Source: CAVQBP01 sp963710745 (lineage in GTDB: Bacteria; Bacteroidota; Ignavibacteria; Ignavibacteriales; Ignavibacteriaceae). Taken from it: 64,000 nt of DNA. The translations under genes were made by a program, and so were the position numbers. The stretch spans positions 158,605-222,604 of the forward strand of contig CAVQBP010000006.1 in NCBI GenBank assembly GCA_963710745.1, read 5' to 3'. Below the pieces are notes generated by a model. It was not told where the DNA came from and ran no database searches. It saw nothing but the letters and a program-made list of their open reading frames with translations. This document shows positions 43,494-52,394 of the stretch, in pieces; position 1 is the first letter of the stretch, and the number at the start of each line of letters is the position of its first letter.

Positions 43494-43785
43494 AGCTAAC
43501 GACCTGCAATTAAGCTGCAGCCCAGTTTACCAACCGGAACTTTAGTGTAGGTTGGAACAAGGAACTTATTTTTATTACTACTACCAATGATTATGCAAAC
43601 TGTGCTTAAACCTGTCCGCCGAAATTTTAATGTAGGCGGATTTCCGTTTACGAAAAAGCACAGTTTGCAAAAAACTTATTAGATCACTCCAGTTTAACAA
43701 GATACTTTATGCGGATCATCTACTTCAAAAATCTCTAAAAAGCCAAATGCGTAAAATGCTGTCAACTTAAATTGCATTGTTAGGT
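43494..43785 (-). other. attC-like site, clear arms, core GTTAGGT
   Basis: Left arm GCTAACGACCTGCAATTAAG, CTGCAGCCC; right arm GCTGTCAACTTAAATTGCA, TTGTTAGGT. Read on the minus strand the two arms align as CTAACAATGCAATTTAAGTT and CTAACGACCTGCAATTAAGC with unpaired extra bases, as expected for attC. A CAAACTGTGCTT/AAGCACAGTTTG stem lies between them. Best example in the window. Confidence 0.72.
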
Positions 43786-43805
43786 GCTAGTATTATTTTT
43801 ATTAA

Positions 43806-44648
43806 TCAATCTATTGATACTGTTGCCCCTAGACCCAATACACCATCAACGGTGTGCCTTATTTCATCTCTTAAATATATTTTATAAAATATCTTGGGAG
43901 TTATTGTGCTTCCTTTCCATTGAGCCCCAATATTAACCATATTTATAAATCTATCTCCAATATTATCCGTATGTTCAGTTATTATTCCAAATCCTAAGAA
44001 TTCTAAATTCAACAGCAATTTGTCTATCTGATATCCTCCAACTACACCGTAATGGATCAATAATTCTGTCTCATTACTGCTACTTTTTGTAGGGATTAAT
44101 AAATCTGGTCCAAGTTCTAATCCATAATTTAATCCTTGGGTATCGATCTTATGATAAGCATAATTAAAATATATACTAAATGAATTAGGATAATATTTTG
44201 GGAAGAAATAATCATCGGCTAATAATCCCCATACGGCTCCATTTTCAGAACAAGTTGGTAAATATAGACCGAATGTGAATATGGATTTTTTATTATTTAC
44301 TAATTTAGAATTAGTTTGCAATCCGATAAATATGTTTCCAATTCCATTTTCTGAAAAACTTTGACTAAAATCAACAAAATTTAGTTCAAAATTTGTAATT
44401 ACGTAAGGTATATCTCCAATTATATTTAATTTTGAGCTAATTGGAATATTTGCATTTAACTGGTATACGCCAGATAACGTTGACATTTTGTAATCGGAGT
44501 AAGCGGTTGAATAAAAAGCTTTATTGTAACTAATACCAAATTGCATTTTATCATTTGGAATATTTTGAAGATTTAATGTTTGAGCGGAAAGCATACTAAC
44601 TGAGACAAACAATATCATATGAACCATAAGTGTTTTTAAATTCCACAT
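43806..44648 (-). CDS. Exported outer-membrane-type beta-barrel protein
   Basis: 280 residues with a signal peptide (about 1-22, MLSAQ). The mature part alternates short amphipathic strands (KLNIIGDIPYVITNFELNF, SIFTFGLYLPTCSENGAVWG, KLLLNLEFLGFGIITEH), the pattern of transporter-like outer-membrane barrels of Bacteroidota. No specific family recognised. Single-gene unit with attC-like sites on both sides. Confidence 0.65.
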   Translation of the reverse strand: MWNLKTLMVHMILFVSVSMLSAQTLNLQNIPNDKMQFGISYNKAFYSTAYSDYKMSTLSGVYQLNANIPISSKLNIIGDIPYVITNFELNFVDFSQSFSENGIGNIFIGLQTNSKLVNNKKSIFTFGLYLPTCSENGAVWGLLADDYFFPKYYPNSFSIYFNYAYHKIDTQGLNYGLELGPDLLIPTKSSSNETELLIHYGVVGGYQIDKLLLNLEFLGFGIITEHTDNIGDRFINMVNIGAQWKGSTITPKIFYKIYLRDEIRHTVDGVLGLGATVSID

Positions 44649-44827
44649 ATTATATGCCCCTTTGATTTTGTATTAATTATTTAATTATTATTTTATTTTA
44701 CTGTCACAACTAAGCAGCATTAATGAAAACATAATCGGTAACACGATCACCAATAATTTCATCGTAAAACTTATTCTTTAGAATAGATTTCGATTAATTA
44801 TCGAGAAATAAATATTAATACTTTAGC

Positions 44828-45085
44828 ATATAACGATCTGCATTTAAGTTGCAGCCCATAATAAGAAACTTTTATTTATTACCTATGCCGAAGAATAAGC
44901 AAACTGTGCTTATATTTCCGTTTACGACAAGCACAGTTTGCAAGAAACTTATCAGAGCACTTCATTTGAATTTACCTGCCAAACTTGGCAGGCAAGATAT
45001 TTTAAGCGGATCACCTACTTTAAAAATCTCTAAAAAGCCGAATGCGTAAAATGCTGTCGACTTGAATTGCTATGATATGTTGCCA
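44828..45085 (-). other. attC-like site
   Basis: Left arm ATATAACGATCTGCATTTAA, GTTGCAGCCC; right arm GCTGTCGACTTGAATTGCTA; inner stem CAAACTGTGCTT/AAGCACAGTTTG. A CCTGCCAAACTTGGCAGG hairpin is inserted. The right core is degenerate (GTTGCCA). Confidence 0.62.
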
Positions 45086-45120
45086 ACTTTGATTAACAAA
45101 ATTAATACTCTTTTGAGTTT

Positions 45121-46077
45121 TTATTTTTTATTATAAATATCTATTGTTGAACCAATTACTTTTTGCGCTTCTTCATATTTTTTCTTATAAAACTTAACTA
45201 AATCAATTAGATTATTAAGGGTGTCTTTCCGTTGGAAAATGGCTGTAATTGCTTTATTGAAAATTGATGTTACAATTGGAGTACGTTTATCTTTCATATG
45301 CTCTTGTTCAAATTCAAAAATTAAAGGTATTATGTCTTTCTCAAGTCTTTCAAAATCTGTAAATGATTCATCACTGGTTTTTAACATAGGTTGACTTTTA
45401 AATAATACCGTTGAAAAATGCATAAACCATTTATCTTTTTCCGGTTCTGATTTAGAATTTAAAAGGGTCGTGGCTTCATTATTAAAATATTCTCCAAGTT
45501 CTTTCATCGCTTTAATAACTTCGTCCGCATAAATTCTTTCAGATTTATATAGATTTTCAAAACCATTTATAAAATTTTGTTTTGAATTTTCTATAAACCT
45601 TAATTGTTTTCTTAGATTTTCTAAAGTATCTATTTTTTTATTCTCTTCCCCTTTAAAATAATCTATAAAGATTCTGTACAAGTCTTCCGAAGTTAAATTA
45701 TTAATTTCAAAATAGTCCAATTCCGTATATGATGAAAACATAACATTTTCGGAATCAGAAGATTTCAAGGTTTTAATAACATTTTTACAATTTTCTATTT
45801 GTAGTTTTAATCCATCATTGATAGTTCTTAAATTAATAACAAAGATTTTTCTTAATTGAATATCTTTTTTTCTTTGTCTTAATTTATCTTCAATAATCTT
45901 TACAAATAATCCTACGCCAAAAACAAATATTGTGACTATCGCAGTAAATATTGTTTCAACCTTAACATTTTCAATTTTATTTATTCCTACGAAATAAATT
46001 AAACCTAATAAAAACAATAGAAATGCTATTGAATTAATTACTATTACGAAAAACCGTTTAAAGAACATTTGTTCCAA
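45121..46077 (-). CDS. Membrane protein with two N-terminal helices and helical cytoplasmic part
   Basis: 318 residues. Helices at about 10-30 and 42-62 are followed by RQRKKDIQLRKIFVINLRTI and a long, charged, mostly helical region. No known domain recognised. Two-helix plus coiled-coil layouts occur in phage-defence and signalling membrane proteins, but nothing specific supports that here. A domain V-VI-like segment lies just upstream. Confidence 0.6.
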   Translation of the reverse strand: MEQMFFKRFFVIVINSIAFLLFLLGLIYFVGINKIENVKVETIFTAIVTIFVFGVGLFVKIIEDKLRQRKKDIQLRKIFVINLRTINDGLKLQIENCKNVIKTLKSSDSENVMFSSYTELDYFEINNLTSEDLYRIFIDYFKGEENKKIDTLENLRKQLRFIENSKQNFINGFENLYKSERIYADEVIKAMKELGEYFNNEATTLLNSKSEPEKDKWFMHFSTVLFKSQPMLKTSDESFTDFERLEKDIIPLIFEFEQEHMKDKRTPIVTSIFNKAITAIFQRKDTLNNLIDLVKFYKKKYEEAQKVIGSTIDIYNKK

Positions 46078-46101
46078 CCTTTATATTTCTTTGCAACCGT
46101 C

Positions 46102-46171
46102 GTGGTAGGAATACCTCTTACCCGGTACCTCCCACACAGTTCCCGGCGTTCAGTTTTTCCGCACCGGGCTT
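46102..46171 (-). mobile_element. Group II intron domain V-VI-like segment, copy 5
   Basis: Minus strand: AGCCCGGTGCGGAAAAACTG, AACGCCGGGAACTGTGTG, GGAGGTACCGGGTAAGAGG and TATTCCTACC. CCCGG/CCGGG closes the lower stem. In the same spacer, minus-strand GTGTGG at about 46254 resembles the GTGYG 5' end of group II introns, about 150 bases upstream. Confidence 0.6.
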
Positions 46172-46293
46172 GTTATTTTAGAAGTACTTTAATTATTAGG
46201 GTTGGTTTTATTTTTTAAAGAAATAAAAACAATAAAATTGTTTTACCACACATATTGATTTTTTATATAACGGCTTGAAATGTATTGTTATAT
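46172..46293 (-). other. attC-like spacer end, core GTTATAT
   Basis: Shared stretch ending CACATATTGATTTTTTATAT, AACGGCTTGAAATGTATTG, TTATAT. Confidence 0.5.
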
Positions 46294-46449
46294 CTTTATT
46301 AAATAATTTTGAAATTTAGAAAATAGATTAGGAACATTTATATCATATTCATAATCAATTTCTATAAGCTTATAACCAAAATCTTGCATAGGAATTTCTT
46401 CTTTTCGTCATTTGAATGAACTTTTAATTGCTAGTTGTAATGAGTCCAT

Positions 46450-47589
46450 CTAGTCAAACAATGAATATATATAATACTTCAGCAAGGCATAAGAATCATT
46501 CTTTATACCCCATTGGTTATAATTTCCAGCCGTAGAAATAACTATTAAGTCATTATCAATATCCCAATAAATATGCTGGTCCCCATTACCAATAGCAGAT
46601 ACAATATTGAATCTCCTGTTCCGTGTACTATCAGACCAAATCCAAAATTGATACCCATATGCATCATTCCCTTCAGCAACTGAACTGGGAAATTCAATCT
46701 TTTTTGCGAAGGATTCCTTTACCCATCCCGCGGGTAAAATTTGTTTGCCATTCCACTTTCCATTGTTTCGGTAAAGAACAGCAAATTTCAACAAGTCTTC
46801 AGATGTCAATCTTAATCCCGATGCTGCCCCAAACTTGTCTTTTAATATTGATTTATTCCATCTTGAATAACGGTTCCATTCAATTTTTTTTATTCCTAAA
46901 GGTTTAAATAAATATTTTTCAGCAAATTGCTCGATGTCATATCCTGATGCTCTTTCAATTATTTCTGCTAAAACCTGTGTGGCGCCTCCATTATAATTAA
47001 ACCGGGTACCGGGAATGTTTTCCAAAGGTTTATCAAGCACATATTTAACGGGATCATCGCTATAAACCATTTTAATTTCATCGTTCTCGGGATTGTTATA
47101 AGGTAAATTTTCATTCCAGGAAAGGCCGGTAGTCATAGTAAGAAAATGCTCAATAGTCCAATCTTTCTTTTTATCATCAAACGAATATTCCGGGAAAAAT
47201 TTTGATACTTTTTCATGAACATTATTTATCAAGCCTTCCTGAATAGCAATACCTATGCAGGCTGATACTATGCTTTTTGTTATACTTCTTAAATCGTGCA
47301 GAGTAGTATCGTTATGTACTACAACTCCAAGATCACTGCCCCAATTCTGATCTTTGCCGTCAAAATATTTTTCGTAAAACAATTTCCCATTTTTTGCTAT
47401 TAAAATGCTGTGAATGTTGGGGTAAACCTGTTCAGATATATTTGTTGTCATCTCATTTAAGATAAGTGTATCGACCCCAATTTCAACCGGAGAAGCTATC
47501 TGAATGTAGTTATCAGATTTTTGAGAAGAATTTTTAGAACACCCACAAAATAGCTGGAGTAGGATAAGGGGTAATATTAATTTTTTCAT
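46450..47589 (-). CDS. Class-C beta-lactamase-like serine hydrolase 4 (lipoprotein)
   Basis: 379 residues. Lipobox LFCGC near residue 17. SxxK in DLRSITKSIVSACIG, YNG in RFNYNGGATQVLAEI, and third-motif region VSAIGNGDQHIYWD. Also LTMTTGLSWNENLPYN and ASGLRLTSEDLLKFAVLY, usual for this family. Same subgroup as the copy at 22688. A membrane-anchored periplasmic hydrolase is likely; substrate unknown. Confidence 0.85.
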   Translation of the reverse strand: MKKLILPLILLQLFCGCSKNSSQKSDNYIQIASPVEIGVDTLILNEMTTNISEQVYPNIHSILIAKNGKLFYEKYFDGKDQNWGSDLGVVVHNDTTLHDLRSITKSIVSACIGIAIQEGLINNVHEKVSKFFPEYSFDDKKKDWTIEHFLTMTTGLSWNENLPYNNPENDEIKMVYSDDPVKYVLDKPLENIPGTRFNYNGGATQVLAEIIERASGYDIEQFAEKYLFKPLGIKKIEWNRYSRWNKSILKDKFGAASGLRLTSEDLLKFAVLYRNNGKWNGKQILPAGWVKESFAKKIEFPSSVAEGNDAYGYQFWIWSDSTRNRRFNIVSAIGNGDQHIYWDIDNDLIVISTAGNYNQWGIKNDSYALLKYYIYSLFD

Positions 47590-47613
47590 TATTTGAACCT
47601 ATTTTTATTAACT

Positions 47614-47722
47614 GTATAACGTCCATGCAATTAAGCTGCAGCCCAGACCAAAAGAATTAGTTTAATTTTATCTCGGAAATACTAGATGCGGAAATGCTGT
47701 CGTCTTAATTATTAGTATGGGA
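47614..47722 (-). other. attC-like site, short
   Basis: Left arm GTATAACGTCCATGCAATTA, AGCTGCAGCCC; right arm AAATGCTGTCGTCTTAATTA, TTAGTATGG. About 109 bases, the size of a typical long attC. Confidence 0.6.
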
Positions 47723-47728
47723 ACTTTA

Positions 47729-49120
47729 TTACATAGTCTGCTCATCTTCTTTAGGTGTAAACATTGCAAAATATGACTTCATGTTAAAAACACCATTTGT
47801 ATTAAACAAATCATCCCAGAATTTATCGATATCTATTTTTTTCTTTGAGTATAATAAATAAATAAAATACAAATCCTCAGTTTTTAATGCGCAAATGCTT
47901 GAAAGCTCTGCAGCTTTCGTCCAACTATCACTAAATGCCCAAGGTCGTTCATGCAATGGTTTGTTTACAGCATTTGAGCCAATAAAAAGTCCTTTGTAGT
48001 TTTTTTGTCTTAAAGATCTTCCTCTATCAATCCAGTCTAACAATTGTTTTCTGCCATTCTCATCAAAATAATCTGATTTGGTACTTTTGATTTCAAGTAC
48101 ACCCTCATATGTGGATTGTTCTGTTTTAACAACAATCCAACCATCTTCTTTGTTTTTTTCGGATGGTTCCTCCACATGTGCACCTAAAACTCTTAATGTA
48201 TCAATCACTGCAGGTTCTAAAGCAAATTCTCTTTCGTATAATAACTTCAGACAATTCCTTATGTCTTGTTTCCTCTTTTGTGCATCTTGTAGTCTATTAA
48301 ACACGTTTTCTAATTCGATATTGATTTTTGCAATTTCATCATCAATCGTTTTTTGACCTGGTGCAATAAAATCTTTAATCCATTCAGGTTCTGGTAAGCT
48401 GGTATGAACCCCACAAATATCTTGAAGTACATTTACTATTGTCTCGTCTTCGCTCAAGCTAATTTCAGGAAGAAATATTATTGGTCCGTGCACTGCGATA
48501 GTCTCTTCTCTTCCATATTGTCTTTTAATCATTTTTGTGATCAATGAAAATGCTAGCGCATTTCGATATCTATTGTAAACAAAGTAATCTCTTATTAAAA
48601 CAAGCTCTAAATCCATTTCTTTTAATTTATCTAGATTTAATTTTTCTTTAATAACATCCATGTTTAATTCTACATAAGCTAAAGAATAATTCCATTTTTG
48701 TAATTTTGAAATATATTTTTCAAATTGTCTGTGTCCATAATCATTAATGAAATGTTGAGTATCCCCAGGTTGTGAATCCCATTTGAATATAAGACCTGTC
48801 CAGAATAAAAAAGGAATTTTTAAATCTTCAGTTAATTTTATTTCAAATCGTGGATCGCCAATAATGATTATTTCACCATTGTTCGATAATATTTCATAAC
48901 ACGATGAGAAATCAAATGTTTTTAGAAAAAATTCCCAGTCAATTTTCTCTTTAATTGAACTTTCTTTTATTGGCAGTAGATTAATAATGATAGTATCAAA
49001 ATCTCGTATATTTTTGATTTTAATTAATTTCTCCCAACTATAACAATCAACATTAACATCTTCACTCGTTTGCTGATAACCATTCGAACCTAAAATTATT
49101 ATTTTATGTTTTCTTTCCAT
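47729..49120 (-). CDS. Putative PD-(D/E)XK nuclease-fold protein
   Basis: 463 residues. N-terminal half (about 1-230): KIIILGSNGYQQTSEDVNVD, FDTIIINLLPIKES, NNGEIIIIGDPRFEI, a Rossmann-like alternation without a nucleotide motif. A coiled segment (about 265-300, IDDEIAKINIELENVFNRLQ) then leads to GWIVVKTEQ...EGVLEIKSTK, a D/E-x-K-type nuclease core, and QLLDWIDRGRSLRQKNYKGL. Similar layouts occur in defence-associated restriction-like proteins; this is inferred from the motif alone. Confidence 0.6.
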   Translation of the reverse strand: MERKHKIIILGSNGYQQTSEDVNVDCYSWEKLIKIKNIRDFDTIIINLLPIKESSIKEKIDWEFFLKTFDFSSCYEILSNNGEIIIIGDPRFEIKLTEDLKIPFLFWTGLIFKWDSQPGDTQHFINDYGHRQFEKYISKLQKWNYSLAYVELNMDVIKEKLNLDKLKEMDLELVLIRDYFVYNRYRNALAFSLITKMIKRQYGREETIAVHGPIIFLPEISLSEDETIVNVLQDICGVHTSLPEPEWIKDFIAPGQKTIDDEIAKINIELENVFNRLQDAQKRKQDIRNCLKLLYEREFALEPAVIDTLRVLGAHVEEPSEKNKEDGWIVVKTEQSTYEGVLEIKSTKSDYFDENGRKQLLDWIDRGRSLRQKNYKGLFIGSNAVNKPLHERPWAFSDSWTKAAELSSICALKTEDLYFIYLLYSKKKIDIDKFWDDLFNTNGVFNMKSYFAMFTPKEDEQTM

Positions 49121-49159
49121 TAAAATAAGCTCCTTAGTTATTATGTGGTTAAACTGCTA

Positions 49160-49325
49160 TTTGCATATTTATTAAATCAACCACAGCTTCGCCACATCAC
49201 TCCCATAAATACAAAATATTATACAAATCTTAATCTAACTTTTACTTATAAAATCCTGCTGAGGATAAATAGAATGGCCGGGATGAAGAGAAGGCGCCCC
49301 ACATTTTCCCCAAACCTCTAAATAG
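49160..49325 (-). repeat. B-type long repeat, truncated, right end of the array
   Basis: CAACCACAGCTTCGCCACAT, then AATGGCCGGGATGAAGAG and CATTTTCCCC; it stops before the B tail. Last spacer of this kind in the window. Confidence 0.55.
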
Positions 49326-49674
49326 ATAGCCCACAAATTTTTATTACTATTTCAATTTATGTTGAAAAAAATAATTTTCCAAGATAATTTTTTAAAAATG
49401 AAAAAATTTTCGGATGAACTTTTTATAGTATCTAAATACTATAAAATCACATTAAATTAGCATAAATAATTTGAGAGTAAACGAATATTAAATGATCTTT
49501 GTCTTCTGCTTTGCTAAAAATATTTTGAAATGTGAAAATAATTTAGCATAATTGTAAAAATCCTTCTTCCCGAAAATTTTTCATTTCCTTATTAGAGTCG
49601 AATAAATATTTCTAAGATGTAATTTAAGTCAGACTTGTCCTTTTTCAGTTTTAACATGGAATAATTAATTAATT
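49326..49674. other. AT-rich spacer
   Basis: Upstream region of the kinase genes. No clear gene. Confidence 0.35.
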
Positions 49675-49735
49675 ATGATAGGCAGTGTAATATCCCATTA
49701 TAAAATATTACAAAAGCTCGGTGAAGGCTGGCCTG
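49675..49735 (+). pseudogene. Kinase N-terminal fragment
   Basis: Reads MIGSVISHYKILQKLGEG, the start of a Ser/Thr kinase like those at 49775 and 52395, then breaks at CCTGTCCCCCGAAGCCC. Probably the relic of a third tandem copy. Confidence 0.6.
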
Positions 49736-49774
49736 TCCCCCGAAGCCCTATGTGTATATATAAGAATTAACCTA

Positions 49775-52391
49775 ATGATTGGAAAAACAATTTTACATTA
49801 TAAAGTTCTAGAAAAGATAGGCGAAGGGGGAATGGGAGTACTATACCTTGCAGAAGATATAAATATCCGTCGTAAAGCAGTCTTAAAATTTTTGCCCTCC
49901 GATGTTACAAATAATCATGATATAAATTCGAGATTTAAAAGAGAAGCACAGGCAGCAGGTTCATTAACTCACCCCAATATCGTTACAATATATGATGTTG
50001 GTGTTCACGAAGGAAAATCATTCATAGCAATGGAGTATGTTAAGGGAAAAACACTAAGAGAACTAATAAATAGTGCAGAGATGAACATTTCGACGAACAA
50101 TTAATATATCAGTACAAATATGTGAAGGATTAATGAAGCACACAGTAAAGGAATAATTCATAGGGATATAAAACCAGAAAATATCCTGATAGATGAAAAT
50201 GGAAGAGTAAAGATAGTCTGACTTCGGGTTGGCAGAGTTGAAGGGTAATAACCCAGTTAACCAAGGATGGTTCAACATTAGGAACTGTAAAGTATATGTC
50301 TCCCGAACAGATACGCAATGAAAAAGTGGATCAGAGGACGGATATATGGTCAGTAGGTGTAATGCTATATGAAATGATAACAGGAAGATATCCGTTCAAG
50401 GGAGAATATGAGGCATCACTTTTTTATGCAATTATAAATGATCAGCAGGAACCGATGGCAAGATATAAATCTGATATAAGTGAAGGATTTCCAGAGAATA
50501 ATAGATAAAGCATTAGACAAAGATCCGGAAACAAGATACCAGCATATAGATGATTTGCTATCAGACCTAAAAAGGGAGAAGAAAGAAAGTTCTGAATCAA
50601 TTATAACCGATAGTAATTCTTATAAACAATATAAAAAACCAAAGAGGAAAAAATATATAATTGCTGTTTCAATATTAATAATGCTGCTGCTTGGCTTTGG
50701 TGCATATTATATATTTAACAATAAAACTAAAGAAATTAAACCGGCGAAGCATACACAAATAACTTATGAGGGCACTATATTTTTTAGTGGTTTACCTAAC
50801 CTGCTAACGGAAATAACTCAAATTTCACCCGATGGCCGGTATACAGCCTATGTGGTAGATAACAAAAAAAATAGAATGTATTTATATTCAAGAAAATTAT
50901 AGCGGAAAATCATTTGAAATTTTTAGTGCATGGGCCATTGTTTGTCTTCGATGGTCTCCTGATGGTAATGAAATTTTCTTTGGCGCTGGGTTTTTTGATC
51001 AGGAACATTCGGATCTTAAAAATTCAAAAATTTATTCACCATATATAGTTTCCAAATCAGACTGGAAACCACACCCTTTTAATGATGGCTGGTGTAACGG
51101 ATGTTGGTCACCTGACAACAAATACCTGGCTCTTATCTTTTATGTACAGGATTCAATTAGAATAGTAAATAGGAAAACTCAACATCTCGAAAGATCAATC
51201 AAATTTATTCAAGATTTTAATAAGATCTATGATGTAGATTGGTCACTTAACGGTTTTGTTTGTCTTACATTTAGTGAGAAAAATAAAAAATTTGCCTTGT
51301 GGACTATTCAAAATGATGGGACACAACAAAAAAAAATAGCAGAAAGTGAACTAGGAATTTTTTGTCCCAGGTGGTCTGCGAATGGAAATTATATATATTA
51401 TTTTCAAGGGAGGAAAAATACAGTAGATTTGGTGAAAATTAAAATCTCTTCAGAAAGAACATCTGTTGGCGGGCCTAAAATTATTTTGACAGGATTACAG
51501 GCTTGGGGATATTCACTTTCAAAAGACAATAAAAAATTTGTATATACAAAAGATACCCGTTATTCAAATATTTGGGAAATGACTTTTGAAACTAATCAAA
51601 AATCTTATCGGACAAATCAATTAACTTACGGTACAACGTATAACTCCTGGTTAAATATCTCATCAGACGGGGAAAAAATAACTTTTGTTAATCAGGGAAA
51701 CATTTTTATAAATTCAATTGAGGAAGGGAAAATCAAACAGCTCACTTCATTTAATTCCGAATGCTGGAGCCCTTTCTTTAGCCCTGATGGAAAAGAGATT
51801 GCTTTTCTCTCGGGTTCAAGAGATATTGTAATAGTTGATACTCATGAAGGTCTCATCCAAAAAACCTTTAGAAATATTGATTTCGGGACACAATTAATAT
51901 GGAGTTCCGATTCTATTCTTCTTTATAGTAAACTTAAGGATCAAAATTTTTACATCTTCAATATGATAAGTGGTGACCGAAAAACTTTAATTAAAAATGA
52001 TACAGAAAAAAATTCAGGAGAAATGTCATACCCAATGTATTCTCCGGATAGGAAAAAATTTATACTCTATTGGTATAAATGGACTGGTAATTCAGGTTTA
52101 TGGTTAATATCAAGCGATGGTTCCAGTGAGAAACTCTTATTTTGGGGGCAGATTTACCCTCTAAAATGGTCTGAGAATAATGAAATGTTTTATGCGTACG
52201 ATTTTACTAAAAATCCAAAAGAAATAATAAAGGTTTCTTCAAAGAACGGCACTGTTGTTCAAAGAATTAAAATGCCTTCTGAAGTAGATGAAGCGGATGT
52301 AACCCCTGATGGTAAAAAAATAGTTTACTCCATCTACAAAGAAACCTCCGATGTCTGGATGATAGAAAATTTCGATCCGGATGTGGATTAA
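49775..52391 (+). pseudogene. Ser/Thr kinase-TolB propeller protein 1, frameshifted
   Basis: Bacterial Hanks-type kinase: GEGGMGVLYLAEDINIRRKA (Gly-rich loop and Lys), IIHRDIKPENILID (catalytic loop), KYMSPEQIRNEKVDQRTDIW, then a transmembrane helix (IIAVSILIMLLLGFGAYYIF) and TolB-like WD repeats (CLRWSPDGNEIFF, FSPDGKEIAFLSGS). The frame is broken near 50103, around the DFG region (50210-50260), near 50500, and near 50900, each by one or two bases. The last part (51297-52391) is intact. Probably non-functional unless the indels are sequencing errors. Confidence 0.8.
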
Positions 52392-52394
52392 TAA

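Noticed and set aside
12500..49300. An integron integrase gene
   Set aside because: No frame in the window shows tyrosine recombinase motifs, so the array is described as lacking one here; it may lie outside.
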